DNA of 64,000 nucleotides, taken from assembly GCF_037975245.1 (NCBI RefSeq), contig NC_092568.1, positions 9,761,501 through 9,825,500 on the forward strand. Direction: 5' to 3'. The position numbers and the translations under genes were made by a program. Every line of letters starts with the position of its first letter. Position 1 is the first letter of the stretch. Shown here piece by piece: positions 47,828 to 60,837 of the stretch. This stretch comes from Apostichopus japonicus (lineage: Eukaryota; Echinodermata; Holothuroidea; Aspidochirotida; Stichopodidae). Below the pieces are notes generated by a model. That model worked only from the letters and a program-made list of their open reading frames with translations. It was not told where the DNA came from and ran no database searches.

Positions 47828-48076
47828 CAGGGCCGGATAAAGGGGTTTTAAAAAGGGAGGGACAGTGGCCCTGAGGTCAGTTGAAGTCGACTTCCATGTA
47901 GGGGGATCTGAGGGTCCTCCTCCAGAAAAAAAGGTTATTTTTGACTTGAAATGGTGCATTCTATGGTGTTTAATTAAGTACACACGCAATAACTATTTTA
48001 ATTTTTGTTTGATTGGGGTTGAAACATGGGAGACGGGGGCAGGGAATACACCCCACATTTCCTGTATCCGCGCCTG
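47828..48076. mobile_element. hAT-like element (249 bp), no clear TSD
   Basis: CAGGGCCGGATAAAGG and the reverse complement of CCTGTATCCGCGCCTG agree at 13 of 16 bases. The ends start CAG. The flanks do not duplicate. Confidence 0.5.
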
Positions 48077-48756
48077 CCTAGAGTGACAAAAGTGTTTCAC
48101 ATAACCTTTTACAGCTTCAAGTGACAATGCATCGCAGGAAGACCTTTGGTGATCGCAGCTTAGAACATACTATCCCTTTCTTGTGGAACTATCTGGCCAC
48201 TTGAACATGACACATTGGAATCTGCGCGATATAAGACTATGTTAATCATGAATGGCAGAGAAATAAAAGTTTGGCACGAACACAACAGTGGAGAGATTTG
48301 TGAGGGTAGGAGGAGAATGGGGTGGGGGGGGGGGGGGGTCATGTGCATCCTACATGCTTGTACAACGAAACAACACATGTACGTAATTCATCCGCCCAAA
48401 TTAAGTTCTTCCGCCACGGTTTTATCCTCAAAGATTTAACCTTCTAAGGCTGGCCCATCTCTCTTTAGTTGATCCTGATCAATATAAATAGATCAAACAG
48501 ATCCAGACTCATTGAAATACTTACCTTCATTTTGCTTTTGAGGGGGGTGGTGGGGAGGGGGGTTCACTGAGGGGTATTCATGGAGGGAGAACATTTATGG
48601 CAGATTATTTCATGTACCTCAAAGTATATGGGTTAGATGCAAACCACTACTACAAACGCAACTCGCTATTTTCAAATCCACCTCGAACGAATTGTTTTGA
48701 CAAAATATCAGTTCATTGCTTATAACATCCATTTATGCATACATTCATATAATTAT

Positions 48757-48846
48757 AAAACACCATGCATAGACATACAGATATTAACAACAACCAATAA
48801 AATAAATAAATCATAATAATAACAAAATAAAATAAAGTAAAATAGT
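48757..48846. repeat. Array block V1 (AAAAT-rich)
   Basis: AAAACACCATGCATAGACAT, AACAACAACCAATAAAATAA and an AAAATA-rich tail ending AATAGTGC. The second copy (59522-59605) continues into W2. Here it is joined directly to Y2, so W and X are missing. Confidence 0.85.
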
Positions 48847-51800
48847 GCATGCAAACAACACAGTAGTCTTCCGCTGTACACATGTAAGTAAAGGTGTAGT
48901 AGCTACAGCGTGATAGTCTGACGTCTATTTTGTCCGTGCGCGCATGCAAACAGTGATACAAGAGCGCTCACAAGAATATCAGCACAAAATCAGAAGCGCG
49001 CGCTCCGAAATATTTGTCTGCATTGCATGCTGTACGTACAGAATACCTCCGTGCGTGTGCGTTGATCTATATACGAGTGTTTATTATACCGTCATACACA
49101 ATGGTTTGTCAATGGAAAATATTTGTTGTCATTTTGCAGGCGTTCATATCAACACGTACTGTACTGTACTGGGCAGTTCTCTCTCCATTGCAAGCAGTGC
49201 AGTCTAGACATTGGATATATCTTGACGTCGGTCTCCGCCTTAATTTACTTGTTCGAACGACTCCAATGACGGCCCGGGGTTGCAGAGAAGAAAAGGACGA
49301 CATTCAAGGACATAGTAAACATAACGTGATTACGGTTAGTGATATTTTACATTATCTGAAGTTGTCTGTCTGCATGTATGTCTGTCTGTGAAGTTAGCCT
49401 ATGCATAGTCTGCAACGTATACCTAGTCTACAGGCCTATCAGTATATGCCTTACTTTTGACTTCAGTTTTATGCATAACGAGAACAGCGTTACGTCATGG
49501 AAATGAACCTATTAGCAACTGAGGCATTATCACAGCACTTAATGCTTTCTGGGGTCAGTGTTGAAAAGCCTGTAGGAGAGTTAAAATATGTTCGGTCGGG
49601 ATTGCGCCAGTAATACGTCGGTTACTACTTATAGGTGCCAGACGTGGCACGAGAAGTTGAGAGCGCCATAGATGGCCATCTTCTACCTGTCATATATCCA
49701 TTAGCGGCAGGGCTATTATTCAATGAAAACGTCGAGAAAATATACTGTGGAGAGGAGATGAAGAAATGTATGCACTGTATGCCTAAAAAGTCAATATAGG
49801 CCATCCGTTCTTTTATCATTTTTGTTTCTTTTGACTTTGCTACCTTTTACTATAAATACTCCAGACGTACCTTCTGTAATACCACGATGTTACCATAGCA
49901 ACGGAGCGTTAGATTAGAACGGAGCTATTTTTAGACGAAAATACAGAGCAAAAGCTAGATTAGGTAGAGATTAGATAGATTTATTCGACAATGAGTAAAG
50001 TTTACCAGTAGAAAGTCCTAGTACGGTATGTCATGATTGAATCCTCCACCCTACTAGGTTTTATTCTCGGCTACGTCTGCTGTATCCGCATTATCTACTT
50101 TGTGTACTGTCATGATTACCGTGAATTTCGATTGTTTGTAATGCACGGAGAGCTCGTGGCTATTTTTGGACGAATATACACGTCCCATGGAATTGTTGTG
50201 AATTTCATATTTGTTTTGGTCATAATACGTTAAATACAGAGCAAAAGCTAGATAATGTAGAAATTAGATAGATTTATTCGACAATGAGTGAAGTTTACCA
50301 GTAGACCATAAGCGTGTGGATCGTGAACCACGAAGGTTCAGCGTTACATGAAAACATTACTTCCATCACTGAAGCTCAAGCGTTCGAAGCATTTCCGTTT
50401 AATAGGAATGACTTTGCAGCACACTTTTCTGCACCAGTTTGACCAATTCTATATATCGCCTACTATAATCGCTGGGCCGGTTATTCACCTTCTACAGGAC
50501 CGACGGAGAAGGGGGAGCTGAGTGTGGATTTATCCGTCACTTTTTGTTTTGCCATGTCTAAACATGTGTAATAATAACCCAGGCTGCTGTAATCATTGAA
50601 AATTCGAGTCAACGTAACAAGTATGACTGCATAGCACATTGGTATACCGACGTAAAAGCAATGCCCGGTTCCTTTTTCACGAGGAAATTGACAGCTAGCT
50701 AACCGTCATATTATCATTTTGTGTTTGCCATAGGCCTACCCGTCTGTGGAAATGTTGGCATTTTCATTAAAACTTCTATAAAAGGTCGAAAGTTTGAGGA
50801 AAACACCGCAATCATTCAATATTTTATTTGGACCTTTCGTTATACCCTCATAAACTCTCCTACTTTATTGAGTACCACCTAATTATATCATCATCCCGAG
50901 GTTTCAAGAAAGTTGATATTTTGAGATTAAAATAGTCTGTTGAACTTTTAAAACGTTACAATTTCAAGGAATAAATCGAAATATTTGGGAGATATCAGAA
51001 TTGAAATTTGTGTCATGAGTGTGTTATTTTGTCAGGTCATGATGACAAAGTTTTGCCAGGTGCAAACATGGCTAATCCTTTAGCTATTCTTCTACTTTTT
51101 TTCTTTCCATTTTTCCTTCTTTTTTTTAGGTACTGCAATAAATAATAAGACTATAAAAATCAATGCAAATGACAATCGGTCTGTAATATTTTGATTTGTT
51201 CAAGCTATCACCTTTGTCTGTCAAAGAACTTTTAAGTTGCTATTTCCCTGCAGGGTGGAATTAACATGTTCTTGCCTTTTGGAGGTATGTCGTTCATCTC
51301 TATCACATAGACACCTGATAATGGTTGGGTGTGCTTCTGCTACCTTAACTAAGACTCTTCTAAGAAGATAATGGTACCGCTTGGAACCACATCGTGACCG
51401 GGTTTGCGTTACTTTACCAAACAAACGTAATACAAAAACATAACTGGATCTATCCACTAACAAGTAACGAATTGTCAACGAATTTAATTGATAGTCTTTT
51501 ATTTTTCTCATTTGGAACCCATGAAAGGGGCTTTCTTATATAATCGTCCCTGGTCCTACCGAGGGGATATCATTACACGGTGCTTTTGCAGGGACCTTAT
51601 GTTTCCTCGAAGTGGTCGAGTTTGATTTTCCAGATTGCGAAAAAATGCTTTATTTTACAGCAAATGATAATAATGGATGCTAATGAGCCTTACATACGTA
51701 CCTCAAGTAGGAGGATATTAATGTCCATGTGCTTAATGTCTTTTCGTCGTTATATAGCCATCAATTGAATGCTTGATACGTGTTACCGGAAGCCGATTGA

Positions 51801-52973
51801 AACGCTAAACGTTCACTGTGCATTCTGGACTGCTCACATAGCGTAAACATCTTGTCGTACAGGTTTCAGTAATATGAAAGCAAATGCACTACTTGAATGG
51901 CATTAATCTTTATCTATTGTTATAAACTTGTTTCGAATAAAGAAGATGTGGTTCGTCAATGAGTATCGATAAAGTCAATTAGTGTGTTACGTGCTGGACA
52001 TAACGGGGACTACTTGGTATTCCAGTCATGGCAGTTTTCTTCATCTATTCATTGTTCATCAGAATGTAGTCCATTTACTTGAAAAACAAATAGAATAAAG
52101 AACAAGGAATCGGATAATATTCTTCCGAGATCAAACTTGAAGACATCTCCGAAGATCATGTGTAGTATCTGTTCCCTTTCGAGGGGAATGGTTATACACA
52201 CCTGGCGATGATGACGCAATCACAGTCTCGAAGCAAGGGACTGGGGTTGAGAGCGGATCAGACGTTCGGTAGTTTGGTTTTCGTGCCCAGGTTCTTACCT
52301 GGGTGACTTTTCTTTAAAAGTATCCCCGGTATTCAATCATGGGAGCATTATCGACAGATAGATTTTGCTGTAACTTGATAACTCACTTAAATAATTAAAT
52401 ATTGAGTAAGGCAGAATTTTAGTCTTGATATGTTATAATACAAAGAAAACAAACAACTTTGAGTCCAATCATGTTTCTGTAGCTGTTCCATTATTTTTCA
52501 AGATATGTATCGTTAAATTTACTGAATTGGGAATAATCGTTTAGGCTAACTGGATGTTGACGTCGGCTCCTCACTGCAGTTCTTATAGTTAATGTTAATC
52601 CGTTGTTTTTGAGGTCAACCATAATATATTCGTTAATCTTCATATAAGCAACAGAGCACACTTGGGTGGCATTTAACATCATTTGTCCTTAACAAATTTG
52701 TAGTAAATTATAAACATGTCATTTCAGACCATATAATCTTCATTTCTCCCATTGAGTTTAGTAGTGCAACCGTAGTGTACTAAACTAAATGGTCCAGTCA
52801 ATTTAACTAGTGAACCTCAACTGTTTAAAGGTCATTCCAAAAAACAAACAAAAAAGTAATGTGCTATAAAACTCTAGCTAGACCGAGAGCAGTGGTTTCA
52901 ACGGTCCACGGCATATCAAAGTTAATTTTGTTCCTGAAGTTATCAAAACAGAATACGGGGTATATTTTTTGGT

Positions 52974-53308
52974 GAATCTCAATCACTCATTTTCTGAAAC
53001 TACCTACTATCCGGTATGAGAATTTGCTATAGCTGTTGCTTATAATGGGACCATATTCACACTGGTCTACTTTGGTTTTCTTGCAAATGTGATATAGATT
53101 GAAATCTATGTATATTAAAATGTTATCTTATGGTCTTGCTGGCTTGTTTGTCTCTGGCATTGCAACGAATATAATACTTGTTTATTTGTAGGTTGTGTAA
53201 ATCTTTGCCAAGTTGAACATATTTATGTCAAACAATGAGCTGAATTAAGTTCCTTCAAACCCTTGTGAACCGCATGACTGTTTGAATGTTTAGCTTGGCT
53301 TACCACAA
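52974..53308. other. Segment present only in Y2
   Basis: Y1 reads GGGGTATTTGACCCATTAC where Y2 has about 335 extra bases between GGGGTAT and AACCCATTAC. No inverted ends or clear target duplication. It is AT-rich and non-coding. Confidence 0.75.
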
Positions 53309-53466
53309 ATAACCCATTACAATAAAATTCATTTCACCTTCAGAGTGACTAGAAAAAAACGGCTTTTAAGGAATTCGATGGCGCTAGTTCGAAAGAGGGC
53401 GTTTTTTAATATGAAATAATCATATGGCTTTTAAAGGCATCCGTAGATTTCTTTTTAGGAGAATAG

Positions 53467-53788
53467 CGCCTCATTAGGCCACGTATTCAGTGGACGGTGG
53501 CTGCAAGCATGCCGGTCGCAGAGATGTCACCACCTCTGGCCAAAGGCAAGGATTCACGCACGCCACCTAGTACGCTTCTGATCGATTTGACCGACCCTCT
53601 GCGCATCCTCCCGGGTTCTTTTGCGACAACAAGGGAGACATGGTACGGGATCCTAGGCCACAAAAAAGCACCATGCCTACAGCCAAAGGTATTATCGCCA
53701 GAGGCCTGTCTTGAACCCTAGCCACGATTTACACGACCGACAAGGAATGAGTCTTTCGTCACCCTCTATAACATCGGCCACCACATCA
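53467..53788 (-). repeat. SINE-like repeat in Y2
   Basis: Same element as at 43497-43822, with the GGGATCCTAGGCCAC core and few substitutions. Confidence 0.55.
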
Positions 53789-55469
53789 GCTAGTAAATTA
53801 TAAGGTTGAATTAATATATCAAGACTTCAGCGTGGACTGCTGAAAGAGAAAAAAATTTTAAACGTGCATAATCATTGATGGAGTCGAACTTAGTTCATCA
53901 GGTTACCAGTCCACTGCTCTACCCACTGAACCATTTGACGACTTAACTTTCCACGAGCTTAAATTGGTATTGTTGGTTGGATACAATCAATTGGTAACAG
54001 TGAACGACACTGCCTTCAACGAAATCTCTATTCATCCTGTTTTACTCTCATTAGAACAAAGATCTGAATATCTTTAATTACAAGAAGCTCACGCTTGTCT
54101 TTGTTTACATTGCAGCAAGCGGTAAGAATGTCGCTTCCTTCCAAGATGTAAATGTACAATAGGCTTATGCCCCGATACTATCGATGACTTCGAAGCAAGC
54201 AGTAAAAGAAAAACGAATCCAAGAGTGTTCTTGCTGTAAGTTGTCTCCCTTTACAACTATATTCTATGCAGACGATCATGAACTGGGATTAAGTCTGAAA
54301 TTTCAACAAACAGTACCTATTCACATATCAAGACCTTTTTGAATGAGGAAAGGACAATACTTATTAAGTCAAACACGTTAACTACATGTGACTAATCTTA
54401 TTTAGGGATCTGAATGGCTGGAAATAGCACAGTTATTCGAAACCCAAAACATAATTCATAGGGGTTTGAGTTTATGCAAGTCATTTTGGGAAACACGGGA
54501 TCGGTAATTCGTCAACTACAAGACTTTGTTTAGTCCGCAAATGACTAGATGTGTTTATTGATCCTCTGAAACTGCGGTATTTGCGTGTATACCTCCCCCC
54601 TCTCCCAACCACCACATGACTGTGTTCCACACACATACGAATGTGTATTTAGTTTAATACAAATATTAGAATCATCTTTATAAATATCAAATTTTGATCT
54701 ATTATCAGCCAACGTTGCATTTTGAAAGACTGAATGGTAATGAGGAAGGGACGGTGACGATGACGGGGTTTGGATGTTTTATAGCTTTATATGAGCAATG
54801 CAAGTCAACACTCTGACATGGTCGACTCTTTATAAAGCATTAGTTCAGGTTTAAGCATGAAAGGTATAAACGTATAGCTAGGTAAACAGGGTAACCGTAT
54901 GCAACCATGGTATCGTCCTGTATTAGGAACTGGTATTACCATTGGGTAACTCACAAATGTATGTATGTATGTGTGTGTGTGTGCGTGTATGTATGTGTGT
55001 ATGTATCAATAAATAAATAGATAAATCAATCAATCAAATTGATTGATGTGTAGAGATAATCTAAAAACAATTAATTAAGTGACTTACTTGATTTCTGTCT
55101 CGCTGTGTAAAACATCAATGGGAAATTTTCCGGACAGTTCATAGCGATCTTTAGAATACTGTGGAAACCAACGACCGTCGATGAAAAGTCGCCATTTTAT
55201 TTATCTAATTTTCTTGCGATCTATGCATATTTACAAACCTATACCTGATCAGTGATGACTGATAGAATTACTCTTACCACACTAAACCAAATCATATCTT
55301 CGGGCATGTATGCTACTGCGTAGTATTGCTCCCCCCACCCCCCAAATGTAAAAATACTGTATACATTTGTATCACATTTCTTTGGTAAATCCACACAATA
55401 GATATATTAGTGAAGTTAAAATTTTGAAGGTTACCTTCCATTATGACATCACAGACCAACTACTTAACT

Positions 55470-56010
55470 GTGATCCACTTCCTAAAGTGACCTAAAGTGA
55501 GTCAAAATAGCGTAAATTCAATCAACTATATCTCGAAGTAGCTGTGGAAATGATTGGTCTCATCATACACAATATATTATCTGCCACCAGAATATCCTTA
55601 AAATGGCGTGATCTCTTCATTATTTTTAACTATTTTAACTGTTTTCGCACTACGTCACTTCCTAAAGTGACGTAACGCTTAAACATGAGTCAAAATAGCG
55701 CAGATTCAATCAACTTTATCTCGAGGTAGGTGTGGAAAGTTTTGTCTCATCATACACAATATATTATCTGTCACCAGAGTATCCTTATAATGGCGGGAAC
55801 TCTTTGTTATTTTTAACTATTTTAACTGTTTTCGCACTACGTCACTTCCTAAAGTGACGTAACGCTTAAACATGAGTCAAAACAGCGCAGATTCAATCAA
55901 CTATATCTCGATGTAGGTGTGGAAAAGTTTTGTCTCATCATACACAATAAATTACCTGCCACCAGAGTATCCTTATAATGGCGGGATCTCCTTGTTATTT
56001 ATTTTCTTTC
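55470..56010. repeat. ~180-187-bp sub-repeat, three copies in Y2
   Basis: Same unit as in Y1 but three copies (period 180 then 187). Two carry the perfect palindrome ACGTCACTTCCTAAAGTGACGT. Confidence 0.9.
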
Positions 56011-56413
56011 AAAACGTGACTTTCCTACTCTGGTTCTTTTTAACAAAAGGAATTGTTTTTAACTACAAATGAGCAAATTGTCAGAACGCCGGGGTTAGGT
56101 GGGGTGGTGTGAGGTGGGGTGGGGTATAAATACTGCTTCAGGTTATTTAGTATATAGATTATTGACATTACTTGTAAATCTTAGAGACTCTCCGAGCCGC
56201 CTAATCAAGCGTGATGTACATGTCTTATTTCTCTCGTTGTACTTCTGATATTCATTACTTATTTGTGTTAAACATCAGTTAAAACCAACGACACTTGAAC
56301 GGTGTTCAATACATGTTGTGTAAGCAAATATAATCCGTCCGACTCGGTCTTTACCCGCGTTCGGCATAATTTGTGCAAAACTTTAACTAAAATGTTTACT
56401 TACAATAAATTAC

Positions 56414-56995
56414 ATTAAATAAATTGTGATTACCTAGCGAGAAAAAGATGAATGAAAAAGGCAATAATTAATTTGAATTATTGTATTATAAATTAAATAA
56501 AGACAGAAAGCTAAAATTAACAAGACATTACGCCTCATCGAGGCCATGGTTTCACTGAACGTTGAACATCAACCCAGTCCGAATCGACGTGAGCCCTCCA
56601 TTGCAAGTCAGCTAGCCCACTTCTGGCCCGAAGGCCGGACTCTCAACGTAATCTCCCGGATGCTAAGGGAGGATATGGAATTGGGATCCTAGGCCCGTAT
56701 AAAAGTTCCACCTTGGCGATGCCATTGTAAACAAAGCAGTGTCTGTCATCCGATCGGCCGATTCACATGTCCAGCCTGACAACAAACACCGACGCGCAGT
56801 GCTGTCTTCCTACCGTTCAGGCCACCACGCCAGCCTGGTGATTATTGGGTCGAAATAATGCTTAGAGTTCAAGATTGTTCCAAAACAATGTGATATGAAT
56901 GCATAAAGATACCATGTCCCACTTGGAGTATTGTACATTGGCACAAAAGCTTAACCGTGAAAAAAAAAGAAGAAGAAAAAGAAAGAAAAGTAAAA
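56414..56995. repeat. Array block W1 with SINE-like repeat
   Basis: Joined directly to the end of Y2. Within it, 56525-56858 read on the minus strand has an A-box-like TGGCCTGAACGGTAGGAAG, the core GGGCCTAGGATCCC and an end TGGCCTCGATGAGGCG. W2 (59654-60243) matches with one small replacement around 56660. Confidence 0.8.
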
Positions 56996-57651
56996 CAAAG
57001 CACACACACACACAAGACGTAAAATGACCTAACTCAGTGTATGTTTTGGCATATTTTCAGTCACCACGATCGTTTTGAATGTGGAAGCGCATAAATCAGT
57101 GTAGATATGGAGTGTGCAAATAAGTAGGATTGGGGGTGACACAAAGCAGTTAAGAAGTATGATATGTCAGTTGACAACTTCTAGCTATACTTTAGCGGAC
57201 CCTAAACGTGACGGACTTAGTGTGTAAGATAATGGAACGATTACTTCTGGTACGACACCTACAACAGCTATAAAATAGAAATCTCCTGATTAAAATCCTA
57301 AGAGGGCGCCAACCGTGACTGAAATAAACACCGTCGCGTTCTGACTTTACAGGGATGATAAAGGTCAGTCTCTTAACATTAGCAATTGCGTTAGATTTCT
57401 ACAGTTTTTCTGATCATAAAGTAGTTACAATACACTACGGTGGTTTAATAGGGACATAGGAAAGGAAACAAGTCTGCAGCTCAAATCTGAACATTTGGAC
57501 TTTTTGTCTCTACATTTGGACTTTTGTTTTTGGATCTTTTAAAGTCCAAATTTTGAAAGAAAAAAAGGAGCAACATTTTGAGATAAAAAGTCAACTTTGT
57601 GAGATTTTGGGGACACTGTTTTTTTCCCTATGTCCCTGTTAAGCCACCGTA
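56996..57651. repeat. Array block X2
   Basis: Co-linear with X3 except for a roughly 150-bp deletion after GTTAAGAAG (57155), which removes the open segment present in X1 and X3. No LINE insertion. Confidence 0.88.
57436..57651. mobile_element. Palindromic MITE in X2
   Basis: Same element as at 38604, with ends TACGGTGGTTTAATAGGGAC and CCCTGTTAAGCCACCGTA. It has small internal indels relative to X1 and X3, so it was inherited with the duplication. Confidence 0.85.
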
Positions 57652-59236
57652 CAATGCTGACATATTGTGCACACAAAATTAAACTGCCGCATGCAACCGA
57701 CACAGTAGTCTTCTGCTGTACACATGTAAGTAAAGGTGTAGTAGCTACAGTGTGATAGTCTGACGTCTATCTTGTCCGTGCGTGCATGCAAACAGTGTTA
57801 CAAGAGCGCTCACAAGAATATCAGCACAAAATCAGAAGCGCGCGCTCCGAAATATTTGTCTGCATTGCATGCTGTACGTACAGAATACCTCCGTGCGTGT
57901 GCGTTGATCTATATACGAGTGTTAATTATACCGTCATACACAATGGTTTGTCAATGGGAAATATTTGTTGTCATTTTGTAGGCGTTCATATCAACACGTA
58001 CTGTACTGGGCAGTTCTCTCTTCATTGCAAGCAGTGTAGTCTAGACATTGGATATATCTTGACGTCGTTCTTCGCCTTAATTTACTTGTTCGAACGACTC
58101 CAATGACGGCCCGGGGTTGCATAGAAGAAAAGGACGACATTTGAAGACATAGTAAACATAACGTGATTACGGTTAGTGATATTTTACATCATCTGAAGTT
58201 GTCTGTCTGTCTGTCTGCATGTATGTCTGTCTTTGAAGTTAGCCTATGCATAGTCTGCAACGTATACCTAGTCTAGGCCTATCAGTATATGCCTTACTTT
58301 TGACTTCAGTTTTATGCACAACGAGAACAGTGTTACGTCATGGAAATGTACTTATAAGCAACTGAGGCATGTTGACGGCACTTAATGCTTTTTGGGATCA
58401 GTGTAGAAAATACTGTAGGAAAGTTAAAATATGTTCGGTCGGGATTGCGCCAGTAATATGTCGGTTACTACTACTTGTAGGTGCCAGACGTGGCACGAGA
58501 AGCTGAGAGCGCCATCGATGGCCATCTTCTACCTGTCATCTATCCATTAGCGGCAGGGCTATTATTCAATGAAAACGTCGAGAAAATATACTGTGGCGAG
58601 GAGATGAAGATATGTATGCACTGTATGCCTAAAAAGTCAATATAGGCCATCCGTTCTTTTATCTTTTGTTTTCTTTTGACTTTGCTACCTTTTACTATAA
58701 ATACTCCGGACGCACCTTCTGTAATTCCACGATGTTACCGTAGCAACGGAGCGTTAGATTCGAAACGGAGCTATTTTTAAACCAATATACAAGTCAAATG
58801 GAATTTTTGTGAATTTCATATTTGTTTTGGTCATAATACGTTAATTACAGAGCAAAAGCTAGATAAGGTAGAAATTATATAGATTTATTCGACAATGAGT
58901 AAAGTTTACCAGTAGAAAGTCCTAGTATGTCATAATTGAATCCTCCACGCTACTAGGTTTATTCTCGGCTATGTCTGCATGTATTCGCATCATCTGCTTT
59001 GTGTACTGCAATGAATACCGCACATTTCGATTGTTTTTAATGCACGGAGAGCTCGTGGCATTGTTTATGACGCTACCTTACCTTTTTGTATCACACTGTC
59101 TTTCAAACGCCTGCCTCAGTAAATCAGCATTTAAGAAATGTGAAGTCGTTCTAACAGGAGCATAGCTGTTTCCACACTTAACGGTTTATAATTGAAGGCT
59201 AAGTAATGACACAACATTCCCGAAGAACAAATATGA
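57652..59236. repeat. Array block Y3 (truncated)
   Basis: Follows Y1 from its start and stops after CATTCCCGAAGAACAAATAT, about 1.6 kb in, where Y1 continues with ATCAAGCTGAACAATTC. Confidence 0.9.
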
Positions 59237-59521
59237 TCAAGCTTGTCAGAAAAGATGTCGCAGTGGCCTTACACTGTACAAAAGAAGCATTTCTTTTGCA
59301 GGTATTTCGGCTTATGTATACTTTCATTAAAATTTCCAGTGAAAGGCGACGAGCGAGACAGAAATCAAATTTACTACTAAGGTCTTAAGTTCCGATCGGT
59401 TTCTATTGACAAGTTGTGCAAAATATTGCAATGACCTACTGTGTTTACGCGAAACAAAATACCGAATAGAAACAACAACCCCCCCCCCCGAAAAAACAGA
59501 CAAACAAAGCGAAACAAACTT
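59237..59521. other. Single-copy segment between Y3 and V2
   Basis: No match elsewhere in the window. It includes a ten-C run near 59480. No gene recognised. Confidence 0.6.
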
Positions 59522-60243
59522 AAAACACCATGCAAAGACATGCAGATATTAACAACAACCAATAAAATAACAATAACAATAACAAAATAAAATAAAATAA
59601 AATAGTGCTTCGGCGGGGAATCAAACCTAGGCAGACGTGAGCATAAATTTAATCTTAAATAAAATGTGATTACCTAGCGAGAAAAAGACGAATGAAAAAG
59701 GCAATAATTAATTTGAATTATTGTATTTTAAAATTGAAGACAGAAAGCTAAAATTAACAAGAGATTACGCCTCATCGAGGCCATGGTTTCACTGAACGTT
59801 GAACATCAACCCAGTCCGAATCGACGTGAGCCCTCCATTGCAAGTCAGCTAGCCCACTTCTGGCCCGAAGGCCGGACTCTCAACGTAATCTCCTGGACGA
59901 TTTTGCGAACTAAGGGAGGATGTGGAATTGGGATCCTAGGCCCGTATAAAAGTTCCACCTTGGCGATGCCATTGTAAACAAAGCAGTGTCTGTCATCCGA
60001 TCGGCCGATTCACATGTCCAGCCTGACAACAAACACCGACGCGCAGTGCTGTCTTCCTACCGTTCAGGCCACCACGCCAGCCTGGTGATTCTTGGGTCGA
60101 AATAATGCTTAGAGTTCAAGATTGTTCCAAAACAATGTGATATGAATGCATAAAGATGCCATGTCCCAATTGGAGTATTGTACATTCGCACAAAAGTTTA
60201 ACCGTGAAAAAAAAGAAGAAAAAAGAAAGAAAAGTAAAACAAA
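59522..60243. repeat. Array blocks V2 and W2
   Basis: V2 (59522-59605) passes through GGGGAATCAAACCTAGGCAG, a tRNA-3'-end-like stretch, into W2 (59654-60243). This gives the natural V-W order. W2 holds the second SINE-like copy (59763-60096). Confidence 0.85.
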
Positions 60244-60272
60244 GCACACACACACACAAGACGTAAAATGAC

Positions 60273-60542
60273 CTAACTCAGTGTATGTTTTGGCATATTT
60301 TCAGTCACCACGATCGTTTTGAATGTGGAAGCGCATAAATCAGTGTAGATATGGAGTGTGCAAATAAGGAGGATTGGGGGTGACACAAAGCAGTTAAGAA
60401 GTTCTGTGTTTAAATCTGGATGTTTCTCCGTGCGAGCAGCCGGTTCAGTATGCTTTACTTGCTCCTCTTCTAGCTCAAAGTCTAAACTGTCATGATATAG
60501 AAATGGGCATGCACCCTGACAGGCCAAGCCCTCAGATATCAA
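60273..60542 (-). other. Open segment in X3, counterpart of 37912-38112
   Basis: 89 codons with GLACQGACPFLYHDSLDFEL and HTEPAARTEKHPDLNTELLN. Same frame as in X1 but longer. Function unknown. Confidence 0.2.
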
Positions 60543-60837
60543 CGTGGGGGTATGATATGTCAGTTGACAACTTCTAGCTATACTTTAGCGGACCCTAAAC
60601 GTGACGGACTTAGTGTGTAAGATAACGGAACGATTACTTCTGATTCGACACCTACAACAGCTTTAAAATAGAAAGCTCCTGATTAAAATCCTAAGAGTGC
60701 TGCCAACCGTGACTGAAATAAACACCGTCGCGTTCTGACTTTACAGGGATGATAAAGGCCAGTCTCTTAACATTAGCAATTCCGTTAGATTTTTACAGTT
60801 TTTCTGATCATAAAATAGTTACAATACTACGGTGGTT

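Larger units (their letters stand above)
47452..48756. other. Single-copy segment between Y1 and V1
   Basis: Not repeated elsewhere in the window. It holds a hammerhead-like motif (47618-47650), a TIR element (47828-48076) and a run of about 14 Gs near 48325. No gene recognised. Confidence 0.6.
48847..56404. repeat. Array block Y2 (7.6 kb)
   Basis: Co-linear with Y1 minus its transposons. Private features are a rearranged stretch at 50160-50441, a roughly 335-bp segment at 52974-53308 and a third sub-repeat copy at 55470-56010. Confidence 0.92.

Noticed and set aside
56996-57012. CRISPR-like or short spaced repeats
   Set aside because: The short repeats here are CA microsatellites. No regularly spaced repeat-spacer structure exists anywhere in the window.
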